DNA of 63,791 bases from an uncultured Bacteroidales bacterium (GCA_946414805.1 CAMKPZ010000007.1:1-63791); one strand, 5' to 3'; positions 28,921 through 38,218 are shown, numbered from the stretch's first letter. Numbers and translations: made by a program. Notes: generated by a model from the letters alone, not told the origin.

Positions 28921-30918
28921 ATGAAAAAACTATCCTTATTATTTGTGTGCGCGCTCATGTGCGTGTACGCGAATGCAGCGGAGTTGTACACTGTGTGGGA
29001 TCTTAATTTCAAGAAACTCACGTTCTTTTATGACAATAGCTACTCATCCCGAGCTGCTCTGAACGACAAGGTAAAGATTCTACCTAATACATACTATTGG
29101 GGGTCGTATGTCGATCTTATTGAGACTATCGTTTTTGATCAGTCGATGCAAAACTATCGTCCTACTTCGCTCGCTCATTTCTTTAGAGGCGGTGATGGTG
29201 CTTATGGTCTGCCTAATCTCAAAACCATTACCCATTTGGACTATTTGCATACAGAGGGTGTATTGGATGTGAGTGAAATGTTCTTTGGTTGTGAATCTTT
29301 GCAAAGTGTGGATTTGAGTAGCCATGATATTGAAGCTAACAATTTGTCAAAGATGTTCTGCGGCTGCACCTCACTGCAATCAGTTAATCTTAGTACACTC
29401 AAATCGCATAATGTGAAGAATATGGCAATGATGTTTGATGGCTGTCAAGCATTAACTTCCGTTACGTTCAGTTCTACCTTCAACCCGTCCGTCAACGGAT
29501 CTAATTTCAGTGAGATGTTCTACGGATGCAGTTCCTTGCAGACGATAGATCTATCCAAATGGACGCTCACACAAACTACTTATGACATGTCTTTTTATTG
29601 CATGTTCAAGGGATGCACCGCTTTGAGAACGGTTAAGTTCGGTTCTACTTTTACAAATTCGTTCGCGAAATCATACGAGAGTATGTTTGAGAATTGTACT
29701 TCACTGACATCCGTAGATATCAATGGTTTCTATTTCGGCAATGGTGTGAATTTTGGGGGGATGTTCAAAGGCTGTTCTGCTCTTACAACCATCAAATGTG
29801 AAAAAAACTTAACGAGCTATTCGTCCGGTAACTATATGTTCTACGATTGTACCTCCCTTAGAGGCAATAATGGAACGCAATACTCCAGTTCCCATACAGG
29901 TGCCGATTATGCTCGTCCGGATAGAGGAGCTGCAGAACCCGGCTATTTTACCACGAATTTAGATCCAATCTGTAATGTCCCGACTAATTTACGGGTACCG
30001 GCAGCCACTATCACCTCTTCGACAGCATCAGTAAACTGGGACGGTACCTCCGACAGATACTTCATCGAATGGGGTATTGTAGGTGAAACCAACACGAGAG
30101 GAATGGTCGTAAGTGCTAAGAACACACTACTCTCCGAATTGCAGCCAGGTACAAATTATCGCGTTCGAGTGTATAGCAAGTGCAACGAAACGACTTTCAG
30201 CGACTTTACATCATGGGTTAATTTCACTACCGCCAGCGAATCCAATCCGTGTTATACACCCGGCTTGCAGATTATGAATGTCACCTCAACATCCGCAAGA
30301 CTTGTATGGTCTTATAATTCCGGTATGACATTCGTGGATATCGCAAAAGCGAATGAGAACTTCCCGAACGGGAGATGGGTATATGATGATTATTATGACG
30401 CGACCGGTCTGGAACCAAATACACAATACAAAGCACGTGTGACAGCTAAATGCGGTGATGATGTCTATAGTGATGCTTCGGAAATTGTTTATTTCACGAC
30501 CCTGCCTGATGAAACTCCGCAGGAGTGCAAACAGCCTAAGTATCTTCGATATGAGGATGTAACCGCTACCTCCTTTAAGGTTACTTGGACTCCGGGCGGA
30601 ACCGAAACCAAATGGTATTGCCGCGTAATGTACCGGGATATGAGTGGAGCACTATACTCGGGTTGGGCTAATTCACCGGAGAAAATCTTTACGGATCTTG
30701 AACCCATGACCGATTATACCGTGACGATTGAGGCTTCCTGCGGTGATGGCGTATTTAGCGATCAATCGTTCCTTTACATTACTACTTCGCCCAGCCCGGA
30801 AGGCGTGGAGGAAGTACAAGGTGACAAAGTACAAAGTACAAAGGTGCTCCGTGACGGTCAGCTCCTCATTCTCGTTGGCGATAAGACCTACGATGCACGA
30901 GGCGTGGAAGTGAAATAA
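28921..30918 (+). CDS. BspA-like DUF285 surface protein with FN3 domains and tag
   Basis: A 665-aa protein. Signal peptide (1-19) and an N-terminal AELYTVWD strand are followed by about eight DUF285 units (MFFGCESL, MFCGCTSL, MFDGCQAL, MFYGCSSL, MFKGCTAL and so on, about residues 115-325). Then come GxNGTxYSS...YARPD and PGYFTT segments shared with the paralogs, three FN3 domains (about 345-620), and the VQGDKVQSTKVLRDGQ cassette with tag DKTYDARGVEVK. Such leucine-rich-like proteins bind host or microbial surfaces in other Bacteroidota; here this is inference. Confidence 0.82.
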   Translation: MKKLSLLFVCALMCVYANAAELYTVWDLNFKKLTFFYDNSYSSRAALNDKVKILPNTYYWGSYVDLIETIVFDQSMQNYRPTSLAHFFRGGDGAYGLPNLKTITHLDYLHTEGVLDVSEMFFGCESLQSVDLSSHDIEANNLSKMFCGCTSLQSVNLSTLKSHNVKNMAMMFDGCQALTSVTFSSTFNPSVNGSNFSEMFYGCSSLQTIDLSKWTLTQTTYDMSFYCMFKGCTALRTVKFGSTFTNSFAKSYESMFENCTSLTSVDINGFYFGNGVNFGGMFKGCSALTTIKCEKNLTSYSSGNYMFYDCTSLRGNNGTQYSSSHTGADYARPDRGAAEPGYFTTNLDPICNVPTNLRVPAATITSSTASVNWDGTSDRYFIEWGIVGETNTRGMVVSAKNTLLSELQPGTNYRVRVYSKCNETTFSDFTSWVNFTTASESNPCYTPGLQIMNVTSTSARLVWSYNSGMTFVDIAKANENFPNGRWVYDDYYDATGLEPNTQYKARVTAKCGDDVYSDASEIVYFTTLPDETPQECKQPKYLRYEDVTATSFKVTWTPGGTETKWYCRVMYRDMSGALYSGWANSPEKIFTDLEPMTDYTVTIEASCGDGVFSDQSFLYITTSPSPEGVEEVQGDKVQSTKVLRDGQLLILVGDKTYDARGVEVK

Positions 30919-31014
30919 TGTACAAAGTACAATGTACAATGTACAAAGGCCTTGCGGCGTTGGGTCGCCGCAGGGTTACTAAGAAACAAACAATACAAAC
31001 AAAAAATTATTAAC
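30919..31014 (+). repeat. Intergenic leader: GTACAA microrepeat plus hairpin copy 3
   Basis: Four GTACAA-type units, then a hairpin (arms 30950-30959 and 30966-30975, one G-U pair). The A-rich leader is shorter than in the other copies. Confidence 0.8.
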
Positions 31015-31017
31015 ATG

Positions 31018-32283
31018 ATGAAAAAAATCACTCTTTTTGCATGCGCCATGCTGATGGCAATGGGCGTACAGGCTGCAACAGAATTGTATGCAGTACAGGA
31101 AGGAACACAATTGACCATCTATTATGATGGTAAACGTGTTTCCCGTAATGGTAAAGTAGCTCCGACCGGCGAACACACCGGCTGGTGGGATTACACTCAG
31201 GGAACCGCAATCAAGACCATTCAATTTGATCCATCGGTAGCCAATGCGACCCCGACCTCTACCGCCTATTGGTTCGATGGTTTTAAAGGAGTGACATCCA
31301 TCTATAATCTAAATTATCTCAACACTAATTCAGTAACCACGATGGAGCGTATGTTCCGGTACTGTGAGAGTCTGACTTCTCTCCAGTTATACACCGCGTA
31401 TTGGAGCTTTAATACCGGAATGGTGACCAATATGCATGGTATGTTTCAAGGTTGCAAAGCCTTGACGACCTTGGATCTGGATCGTTTTGATACCCGTGAG
31501 GTAACAAATATGAAATCGATGTTCCTTGATTGTGAGGGATTAACGAGTATTAAATTTGGAGTCGTTTTTGATACCGATAAAGTAACCAATATGATGCAAA
31601 TGTTCGATGGTTGCACGAGCCTCACGAAACTGAACCTCAGCGGATTTGAGGTAGGGAACGTAAAGATTTTCACCAAAATGTTTTATGGTGCTAACAATCT
31701 GACCACTATCTATGCGGATTACAATTGGGCTGACTTTGCGCCATCTACTACTACCAGTACCGATATGTTCACCGGCTGCTCCAAACTGAAAGGCGCGAAC
31801 GGAACCAAATATTCGGCTTCCTCGGTAGATATTACTTACGCGCGTCCGGATGTAGCCGGATCAAATGGTTATTTTACCAAATCGGCTTGCCCTATGCCGC
31901 GTGATTTACAGGCTACCAATATCACCGCGTCTTCGGTTAAAATCTCGTGGACCGATGAAGCCAAGCATATGAAATCCACCGTTTATTGTACCCGCGAGAA
32001 CTCTCCCGGTATTGATGCAAGTGCAGAAGTAACGACTAATTCCGCTACATTAACCGGTTTGACACCGAACACGACTTATATCGTTTATGTAGAGTCTCAG
32101 TGCTCTGCAAGTGCCTCCAGCGAGAGATCCCGTCAGATTTCCTTCACGACCGGGGCTCCGGAACAAGGCGTAGAGGAAGTACAAGGGGACAAAGTACAAA
32201 GTACAAAGGTGCTCCGTGACGGAAAGCTCCTCATTCTCGTTGGCGATAAGACCTATGACGCCCGCGGCGTGGAGGTGCGCTAA
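31018..32283 (+). CDS. BspA-like DUF285 surface protein with one FN3 and tag
   Basis: A 421-aa paralog. The start is ATG 31018, or the ATG directly before it at 31015. Signal peptide about 1-20. About six DUF285 units (MFRYCESL to MFTGCSKL, about 110-265), a YARPDVAGSNGYFTKS junction, one FN3 (about 290-375), then the shared cassette and tag DKTYDARGVEVR. The 3' end closely matches the gene at 26845, although the middle domains differ, which looks like shuffling or gene conversion. Confidence 0.82.
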   Translation: MKKITLFACAMLMAMGVQAATELYAVQEGTQLTIYYDGKRVSRNGKVAPTGEHTGWWDYTQGTAIKTIQFDPSVANATPTSTAYWFDGFKGVTSIYNLNYLNTNSVTTMERMFRYCESLTSLQLYTAYWSFNTGMVTNMHGMFQGCKALTTLDLDRFDTREVTNMKSMFLDCEGLTSIKFGVVFDTDKVTNMMQMFDGCTSLTKLNLSGFEVGNVKIFTKMFYGANNLTTIYADYNWADFAPSTTTSTDMFTGCSKLKGANGTKYSASSVDITYARPDVAGSNGYFTKSACPMPRDLQATNITASSVKISWTDEAKHMKSTVYCTRENSPGIDASAEVTTNSATLTGLTPNTTYIVYVESQCSASASSERSRQISFTTGAPEQGVEEVQGDKVQSTKVLRDGKLLILVGDKTYDARGVEVR

Positions 32284-32394
32284 GGGTCGCTGCGCGACGT
32301 TAAAACGTAATCGTTAAGGCCTTGCGGCGTTGGCTCGCCGCAAGGTTACTAAGAAACAAACAATACAAACTAATTAACTAAAATTATTAACATT
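32284..32394 (+). repeat. Intergenic leader with hairpin copy 4
   Basis: Small hairpin GTCGC-TGC-GCGAC (32285-32297), then the CCTTGCGGCG/CGCCGCAAGG hairpin (32320-32345) and the full A-rich leader before the next ATG. Confidence 0.8.
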
Positions 32395-33492
32395 ATGAAG
32401 AAATTTACTATTTTACTTTTTTTGATGTGCTCCGTCGCTTATGCTCAGGCGGAGGATGTCATGTACACGCGTTTTAGCCAGTCAACCCGCACGCTGACCT
32501 ATTATTACGGCGTGAAACCGTCCGGTAGCAACTATGAGCAGTATAATCCGGGTACAGGGGGCATCCGTTTCAAACAATATGCAAAGGAGATTGATATCGT
32601 AGTTATCGACGCCTCTATGCTCAATGTGCATCCTACGAACCTGCGTAATATGTTTTACGGCGGGTATATCAACGCTACGGATTCTCTGCGTCTGGTGAAT
32701 CTGAAAGAGATCAGGGGCTTGGAGAACCTGCAAACGGACGAAGCCGTTACTTTGGAGGATATGTTCTACGGCTGCGAGTCTTTGCAGTCGATTGACCTTA
32801 GTCATTTCAATACTTCCAAGGTGAAAATCTTTTCCGGTATGTTCTACTCCTGCGCGGCTTTGACTTCCCTGGATCTAAGCTCCTTTGAAACCTCCGCTGC
32901 AACCAAGATGGAGAGTATGTTTGGTCATTGCTATAGCCTGACCGATTTGGATCTCAGTAATTTCAATACGGAGAACGTGACGGATATGGCGGGTATGTTC
33001 ATCCGGTGTGATGCGTTGGAGACTTTGGATATCAGCAGTTTTAATACAGGAAATGTGACCACCATGGAATCGATGTTTACGAGCTGCGCGGAGCTCAAGA
33101 CCATTGATATCTCCCATTTTGATTTTAGCAAGGTAACCCGTGCGGACCATATGTTCCAGTATGACCATGTGTTAAAGACCATCTATTGCAATACGGATTT
33201 CAATGATCTTACCTCTCTTGAGAATTCGGATGCCATGTTTGGAGGGTGTTTTGCTCTGGTGGGTGGTAACGGAACTACCTATGATACGAGTTTACCCAAG
33301 GACAAGACCTACGCCCGTCCGGACGATCCTGTTAGCAGTAAGCCCGGCTATTTCACTGTCAAGAGTACGGAAGGCGTTGAACAAGTACAAAGTGACAAAG
33401 TACAAAGTACAAAGGTGCTCCGCAACGGTCAACTCTTCATCCTCGTCGGCGATCAGACCTATGACGCCCGCGGCGTCGAAATTAAAAAATAA
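32395..33492 (+). CDS. BspA-like DUF285 surface protein with tag
   Basis: A 365-aa paralog without FN3. Signal peptide (1-19), about seven DUF285 units (MFYGCESL, MFYSCAAL, MFGHCYSL, MFIRCDAL, MFTSCAEL and others, about 115-285) with regular ..LDLSxFxTxxVTxM.. spacing. Then YARPDDPVSSKPGYFTV, the cassette (variant VEQVQSDKVQSTKVLRNGQ) and tag DQTYDARGVEIKK. Its C-terminal region stays close to the others in DNA even though the body differs. Confidence 0.82.
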   Translation: MKKFTILLFLMCSVAYAQAEDVMYTRFSQSTRTLTYYYGVKPSGSNYEQYNPGTGGIRFKQYAKEIDIVVIDASMLNVHPTNLRNMFYGGYINATDSLRLVNLKEIRGLENLQTDEAVTLEDMFYGCESLQSIDLSHFNTSKVKIFSGMFYSCAALTSLDLSSFETSAATKMESMFGHCYSLTDLDLSNFNTENVTDMAGMFIRCDALETLDISSFNTGNVTTMESMFTSCAELKTIDISHFDFSKVTRADHMFQYDHVLKTIYCNTDFNDLTSLENSDAMFGGCFALVGGNGTTYDTSLPKDKTYARPDDPVSSKPGYFTVKSTEGVEQVQSDKVQSTKVLRNGQLFILVGDQTYDARGVEIKK

Positions 33493-33500
33493 AAATTCAG

Positions 33501-33526
33501 CCTTGCGGGATTGGTTTCCCGCAGGG
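33501..33526 (+). repeat. Repeated intergenic hairpin, copy 5 (variant stem)
   Basis: CCTTGCGGG, loop, CCCGCAGGG. Compared with copies 1-4 both arms have changed in a way that keeps the pairing, which supports selection for the RNA structure rather than plain sequence duplication. Confidence 0.75.
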
Positions 33527-33562
33527 TTACAAAGGAACAAGAATAATAAAATCAATACAGAT

Positions 33563-34447
33563 ATGAGAAAAATCACTCTCTTTCTGCTCTGTCTCGTAGC
33601 GGTGCAGGGCATGTGGGCGAAGAAAGCCCCGAAACAAACAGGTGTACAGAACGGACCTCTCCTCTTCGAGGTCGTAAACCGTGATTTAGGCCGTGTCGAT
33701 GCCGGAACGGCAACCAAGGTGCTGACCTTTGATTTCGTCAACACCTCCAAGACACCCGTTTCCATCTCGGATATCCAATGGGAAGGAGCACGCCTGGAGG
33801 TTTCGTGGCTCGTTAATCCGACTCCCCCGCAGGGCAAGAACACGATCACCGTGGAGTGGACTCCGAACTACCACTGGGAGGATGTACCCGACCGGTACGC
33901 ATGGAAGACCCCGATCCAAGTCCTCTACACCGACGGAAAGAAGAATTTCACACAAACGATCGAGGTGGGAGGAACCATCTTCCTCAAGCGTTCGGAGGTT
34001 TTCAACCGCCGTATAGGTCGTCTGCGTATGCACCGTCTCTATCCGGTATGGAATTTCTGTGTTTGCGGCGACGAACTGCCTTTCACCATGCAGTATGCCA
34101 ACCTGACGGACAAGAAAATGGAGGTTCAGATCGGTCTCGCCGACAGACAGGGACATATCTATCAATCCCTCGTGAAATCACAACTGAACCCGGGTCAGGA
34201 GAGCAAAGTCGAACCCGTTGTCTCCACCTCGGAAATGCCGGTTATTCATTCGACCTTCCTCGCCATCTATGTCGATGGTGCTCTCCAAGCAATCGAACCC
34301 GTAGAGATCATCCGATGGGACAAAGCCGACGACACAACCCGCAAGGCTTGGAAACGTAACCGCGGATATACATTCGAGATCAAAGGCTGCCCCTATAAGT
34401 ACGTCTATGACGCGGACGACGAAGCCGAATGGAAAAGACTGTATTAA
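33563..34447 (+). CDS. Secreted DUF1573-like protein
   Basis: A 294-aa protein with signal peptide (1-19). The region LLFEVVNRDLGRVDAGTATK...FDFVNTSKTPVSISDI matches the DUF1573/ASPM-like Ig fold common in Bacteroidota periplasmic and surface proteins. A second Ig-like half follows (FTMQYANLTDKKMEVQIG). I chose the ATG at 33563 after the hairpin leader; the frame extends upstream only as a shadow of the previous gene. It has no tag of the type seen in the paralogs. Role unknown. Confidence 0.72.
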   Translation: MRKITLFLLCLVAVQGMWAKKAPKQTGVQNGPLLFEVVNRDLGRVDAGTATKVLTFDFVNTSKTPVSISDIQWEGARLEVSWLVNPTPPQGKNTITVEWTPNYHWEDVPDRYAWKTPIQVLYTDGKKNFTQTIEVGGTIFLKRSEVFNRRIGRLRMHRLYPVWNFCVCGDELPFTMQYANLTDKKMEVQIGLADRQGHIYQSLVKSQLNPGQESKVEPVVSTSEMPVIHSTFLAIYVDGALQAIEPVEIIRWDKADDTTRKAWKRNRGYTFEIKGCPYKYVYDADDEAEWKRLY

Positions 34448-34483
34448 TCTCCATCACCGTTCCTGATTATCCGGAATAACAAG

Positions 34484-34957
34484 ATGAAAAAACTACTGTT
34501 TACTATGTTCCTTCCATTTCTCGCTGGCTGTATGCAGACCCGTCCCGTACCCGACACTCCTATCGCCTCGATGGAGTACAGAGTCGATAATGCGACCCGT
34601 TACCCTACCATCCATTTCATCCTTCGATTGGATGCGGACGGGCAGTATAGGCTGACCAATGGTACGAACTGCGAGATCGAAGAAGCCCCGACCATTGAGG
34701 TACCGGATTCGTTTGCAGACCAAGTTCGTCAGATCATAACCGAAGAGAAGATGTTATCCTACAAGGAGTCTTATTCCTCCTGGCGGCATCGTCATGTCTG
34801 TGGGGGTTCGGCTTGGAAACTGTACATCCGCTTCGTGAACAGCGATACCTCCGTCTCCTCCTCCGGGTACATGGTACGCCCGAAGGGAAACGGACTCAAA
34901 CGACTCGAATCGCTCTGTCTCGAGACATGGAAGAACGCGAGACAACCGGAAAAATAA
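34484..34957 (+). CDS. Small lipoprotein
   Basis: A 157-aa protein with lipobox LAGC (Cys15) after a short signal, so it is predicted to be lipid-anchored. The rest is a single mixed alpha/beta domain with no recognised family. It starts 36 bp after the DUF1573-like gene and ends 13 bp before the beta-helix gene, suggesting one transcript. Confidence 0.65.
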   Translation: MKKLLFTMFLPFLAGCMQTRPVPDTPIASMEYRVDNATRYPTIHFILRLDADGQYRLTNGTNCEIEEAPTIEVPDSFADQVRQIITEEKMLSYKESYSSWRHRHVCGGSAWKLYIRFVNSDTSVSSSGYMVRPKGNGLKRLESLCLETWKNARQPEK

Positions 34958-34970
34958 AACTTGTACGCGT

Positions 34971-36275
34971 ATGAAAAAGACTATCCTTTTAGCACTGACA
35001 TGCCTGATGGCCATCAGTATGCACAGTGCACAGATGTTCTATGTCAGCACTGCCGGATCCAACCGGGCTGACGGTTCGACACCCCAAACCGCCCAAAAAG
35101 ATCTGCAGGCGATGCTGAATTATCTCCGTGACCAAGACATCAACGGCGCAACCATCCGTATCGCGGAAGGGAACTACCTCGGTGCGCTGGATGCCGGGTA
35201 TATAGAGATCTATAACTGGGTGACGCTCGAGGGCGGTTGGAACAGTTCGTTCACCGATCGTAACCCGCTCAAGTACATCACCCGTATCGAGCCGACCGAA
35301 AAACAGCGGGGAACGAATAGTGCCAAAGCACTTATTCAGGTCAATAAAGCACTGGATGATGTACAGGCAACGCGTCCCAAAGGCTCCTTGGTCATCGACG
35401 GTCTGTGTCTGAACCTCGGGTTCGAGAACTCCTACCTGCCGGACGGACAGTTAGCCGATATGACTCCGCCGCAAATCAACCACGCCCTCTTTCATTCGGA
35501 CGGATGGATAGCCGGTCATGTGTACATCCGGAATTGCGTCTTCGCCAACGGACCGTATTTCGCCATTCAGTTTGGTTCCCGACGCGGCAAAGTGGTGATC
35601 TCCAATAATGTCTTTGTCTCCAACCGCTATGCGGCTGTGCGGGTTGAATCGGCGGACAAAGAGGGCAAGGCAAGCCATGTGATATTCCATCATAACACCA
35701 TCGCTTTCAGTTGGTGTCGCGATAAAAACATGGAGGATATGGGGTACGGATATGAGTGTATGACCAAGATGGATTGTGACATCAAATATAATATCTTCGC
35801 TTGTAATAACAACGCCGCAATCAGCCGAACCCATGTGCTCAGCGGACCCGACAAAGCCATCGAAGCCAAACGCGTAACCGACATCCATCATAACGCGTTC
35901 TATAAGAACCCCGCCGACCTTCAACTGCCTCCTGCCGGCGGTGGAAAATGGACCAATGTCAAAGCTTCGCAGTTCGAAGATCTCGATGCGGCCATCATCC
36001 CGAAAGTAGAAGGAAATGTCGAACTGCCGGATAGTGACCCCTTCGTCAAAGCACTCGATCAGAAATTCCTCAAAGCCTTTTCCGAACTCAAAGTGTCGCG
36101 TAAGAGTTCCTATGACGGCGAGTCCGATGCTAACAGACTTCGTTCGGTTACCGGTAAGAACCAGAGAGGCTCGGAGACCACACGCGTGTCGTTCTACGGA
36201 AACCGATATCCGTTGGAGAAAGCGCTCCTCCTGTTCGGCATCAATCCCGAGTTCGGTGCACAAATACCCAAGTAA
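34971..36275 (+). CDS. Secreted right-handed beta-helix protein
   Basis: A 434-aa protein with signal peptide (1-20). The opening FYVSTAGSNRADGSTPQTA is the usual start of pectate-lyase-like beta-helix domains in Bacteroidota, and the middle has helix-turn strands such as VYIRNCVFANGP and VVISNNVFVSNRYAAVRV. Such folds occur in polysaccharide lyases and in non-enzymatic adhesins. I see no catalytic set that would assign an activity. Confidence 0.75.
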   Translation: MKKTILLALTCLMAISMHSAQMFYVSTAGSNRADGSTPQTAQKDLQAMLNYLRDQDINGATIRIAEGNYLGALDAGYIEIYNWVTLEGGWNSSFTDRNPLKYITRIEPTEKQRGTNSAKALIQVNKALDDVQATRPKGSLVIDGLCLNLGFENSYLPDGQLADMTPPQINHALFHSDGWIAGHVYIRNCVFANGPYFAIQFGSRRGKVVISNNVFVSNRYAAVRVESADKEGKASHVIFHHNTIAFSWCRDKNMEDMGYGYECMTKMDCDIKYNIFACNNNAAISRTHVLSGPDKAIEAKRVTDIHHNAFYKNPADLQLPPAGGGKWTNVKASQFEDLDAAIIPKVEGNVELPDSDPFVKALDQKFLKAFSELKVSRKSSYDGESDANRLRSVTGKNQRGSETTRVSFYGNRYPLEKALLLFGINPEFGAQIPK

Positions 36276-36293
36276 TGTACAAAAAGTTTTTTT

Positions 36294-37121
36294 ATGAAAA
36301 AATATTTTTATTTGCTTCCTCTCATCCTTATCGGATGTAAGAACACAGCTTTACCGCCATCAACCGACAAGGCGGATTTGCATCTTGCAGGACCGGTACA
36401 GACCGTCACCATTACCGAGTACGACGCCATCATGGAGAACGGCGAGTTCGTGCCTTTGGACACCCTCACGACCCGAACCATCACTTTCTCGCAAGAGGGA
36501 CGGATCGAGAAGGTCGTCCATGAGAACGGTACCGAACTCTATTCCTACGAACCCGGATGCCGGACCATCAAACATTTCGATATGGAGGGAGACCCGGATT
36601 TCGACGAAATAGCCCGTTACGATGCACACGGCGATATGGTGTCATGGGGTATGTATGGCGCAGACGGAACCGTTATGTCGCGCGAAGAATACACCTATGC
36701 CGATCATCGCTGTATCGAGACCCATGTCCTGACAGGCGATGTAGAAGAGAACCTCGTTCGACGCGATTATCGCTATGACGACGCGGGACATGTACTCGCC
36801 TATAGTGCCTATTCACCCCAAGGAACCATCGTCTATAAATGGAACTGCACTTACGATGATCATGGAAACCCCGCTTGTGAACATTGGATTGACGAGAATG
36901 ATTCGGTTATGTCCACGAACCATTATACCTATAACGACCACGGGCTCATCGCTTCGGACCAGGCCGGTTTATACTACAATACTTTTTCGTACGAATACGA
37001 CGGACAAGGCAATTACATCCGCAAAATAACCACACCTTCCGAAAACGATGAACGACTCGTTTACACCATCGAAACCCGGGAAATAAAGTACTACGGAAAT
37101 TATAAAAATTTAATCATATGA
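36294..37121 (+). CDS. Lipoprotein with YD-like repeats
   Basis: A 275-aa protein with lipobox LIGC (Cys15). The body is a series of short beta-hairpin repeats of the form YDxxGxxxxxxxY (RYDAHGDMVSWGMYGADGTV, YRYDDAGHVLAYSAYSPQGT, YDDHGNPACEHWID). They resemble RHS/YD repeats but are few and lack an RHS core. The stop overlaps the next gene by 4 bases (ATGA), so the two are coupled. Function unknown. Confidence 0.68.
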   Translation: MKKYFYLLPLILIGCKNTALPPSTDKADLHLAGPVQTVTITEYDAIMENGEFVPLDTLTTRTITFSQEGRIEKVVHENGTELYSYEPGCRTIKHFDMEGDPDFDEIARYDAHGDMVSWGMYGADGTVMSREEYTYADHRCIETHVLTGDVEENLVRRDYRYDDAGHVLAYSAYSPQGTIVYKWNCTYDDHGNPACEHWIDENDSVMSTNHYTYNDHGLIASDQAGLYYNTFSYEYDGQGNYIRKITTPSENDERLVYTIETREIKYYGNYKNLII

Positions 37122-37501
37122 AAAAAACTATTTATTATCTATTTTTAGCTGCCCTGACTGTGTTGATGGGTAGTTGTGCCTTCATGAAAGGAAACGCTGA
37201 ATTAAATGTCTCCATAGATGAGTACGGCAACGATCACATAGGCGAGAAAATCTATCTCTACTATAGTCCCGTTAAGTCAGAAGTATTGGCGGATCCTAAG
37301 CAAGCGGAAGATGTCAAAACAATCGAAAGCGATGGTTATGCGCATTTCATCATCGGCGCAGAGCATTTCCTCGTGGACGAAAAACGTACCGTCTATCTCG
37401 AGATGTTTGACACCAAAGGAACTGTCATCGCCCGTAAAGGTTTCACCATCTCCGCCGGTAGTAGAGTGTGGGACTACCTGACTATCGGAGAAATCAAGTA
37501 A
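37118..37501 (+). CDS. Small lipoprotein
   Basis: A 127-aa protein with lipobox MGSC (Cys20). It has a single beta-rich domain resembling the next protein in pattern: EKIYLYYSP here and EMVYLFYTT there, each followed by a GYAHF or GYAEF strand. The two are probably distant paralogs of an Ig/transthyretin-like fold. Translationally coupled to the YD-repeat lipoprotein. Confidence 0.65.
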   Translation: MKKTIYYLFLAALTVLMGSCAFMKGNAELNVSIDEYGNDHIGEKIYLYYSPVKSEVLADPKQAEDVKTIESDGYAHFIIGAEHFLVDEKRTVYLEMFDTKGTVIARKGFTISAGSRVWDYLTIGEIK

Positions 37502-37531
37502 ATGTACAATGTACAATTATAATTGAAAGTT

Positions 37532-37903
37532 ATGAAAAAACTCCTATTCTTTGCTACCTTGGTAGCTGTCACCCTGAGTTTTAGCGGATGTATCCTCTAT
37601 TCGCTCAGTCGTTCCTGTACGGTAAACGTATATGTCTATGACCTCAATGGCGAAAGAGTGCCGAACGAGATGGTGTATCTCTTCTACACCACCTCAGAAC
37701 GCACACGCGATCATGCCTTCAAAGAGATCGCAACCGATCAAAAAGGTTACGCCGAGTTCCGTCTCTCGGAAATCGAGATGCTCTACCAGGAGGAGAACAC
37801 CATGTACGCGCTGACTTTCAACGGAGATGTTATCACCGGACAGACCCCCTTCACTGCCCGCCAGAACAAATCCATTGATGTCACCATTCGTAAAACCAAA
37901 TAG
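37532..37903 (+). CDS. Small lipoprotein, paralog of the preceding one
   Basis: A 123-aa protein with lipobox FSGC (Cys19). ATG 37532 was chosen; the TTG nine bases earlier is part of an AATTGAAAG microrepeat. The beta-rich body (VNVYVYDLNGERVPNEMVYL, then GYAEFRLSEIEM) has a carboxypeptidase-regulatory-like look. Last gene of the surface cluster before a terminator. Confidence 0.65.
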   Translation: MKKLLFFATLVAVTLSFSGCILYSLSRSCTVNVYVYDLNGERVPNEMVYLFYTTSERTRDHAFKEIATDQKGYAEFRLSEIEMLYQEENTMYALTFNGDVITGQTPFTARQNKSIDVTIRKTK

Positions 37904-37969
37904 AAGGACATAATACTTCCGGCATACAGATCATAATCAACAACACATAACAATTATTGAATAAAAAGA

Positions 37970-38001
37970 AGGTGTGTCATACCAATTGGCATGCCTTTTT
38001 T
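37970..38001 (+). terminator. Weak intrinsic terminator, degenerate copy of the one at 51636
   Basis: AGGTGTG...CATGCCT followed by TTTTTT, with G-U pairs in the stem. Its wording (GGTGTGTC, ATTGGCA) matches the terminator behind the giant gene, where the HTH gene also follows. Confidence 0.55.
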
Positions 38002-38118
38002 GTGTTCAAATGGATGGAGTATTATGAGTTTCACCTCGCACATCCGGATTTCAGTTACACCGAGATTTCCTATTATTTCCAGCACCCGGACACCGTTTCA
38101 AAACTGCGGAACGCATAA
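38002..38118 (+). pseudogene. Deleted copy of the small HTH gene
   Basis: The frame reads VFKWMEYYEFHLAHPDFSYTE, then ISYYFQHPDTVSKLRNA and a stop. It aligns with the gene at 51836 but lacks, in frame, the ~16 residues VTRSTVYRAVQFMKSL that form the recognition helix. The last 50 bases and the following AATCCGCAAAAAAGCAGTA are almost identical to the intact copy. Probably non-functional as a DNA-binding protein. Confidence 0.7.
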
Positions 38119-38218
38119 TCCGCAAAAAAGCAGTACCACAACCGTTACCTGGCCTGTCAGCGGCTATGGGATGCCATGTGCTGTTTTTTTTACTGCTAAG
38201 GCAGACAGGTTAATACGC

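Noticed and set aside
30952..31014. Extended N-terminus for the gene at 31018 through the hairpin leader
   Set aside because: The extra residues translate the repeated hairpin; the signal peptide starts at the later ATG.
24469..33492. Polysaccharide utilisation locus
   Set aside because: No SusC/SusD pair, glycoside hydrolase or sensor gene; the proteins are adhesin-like.
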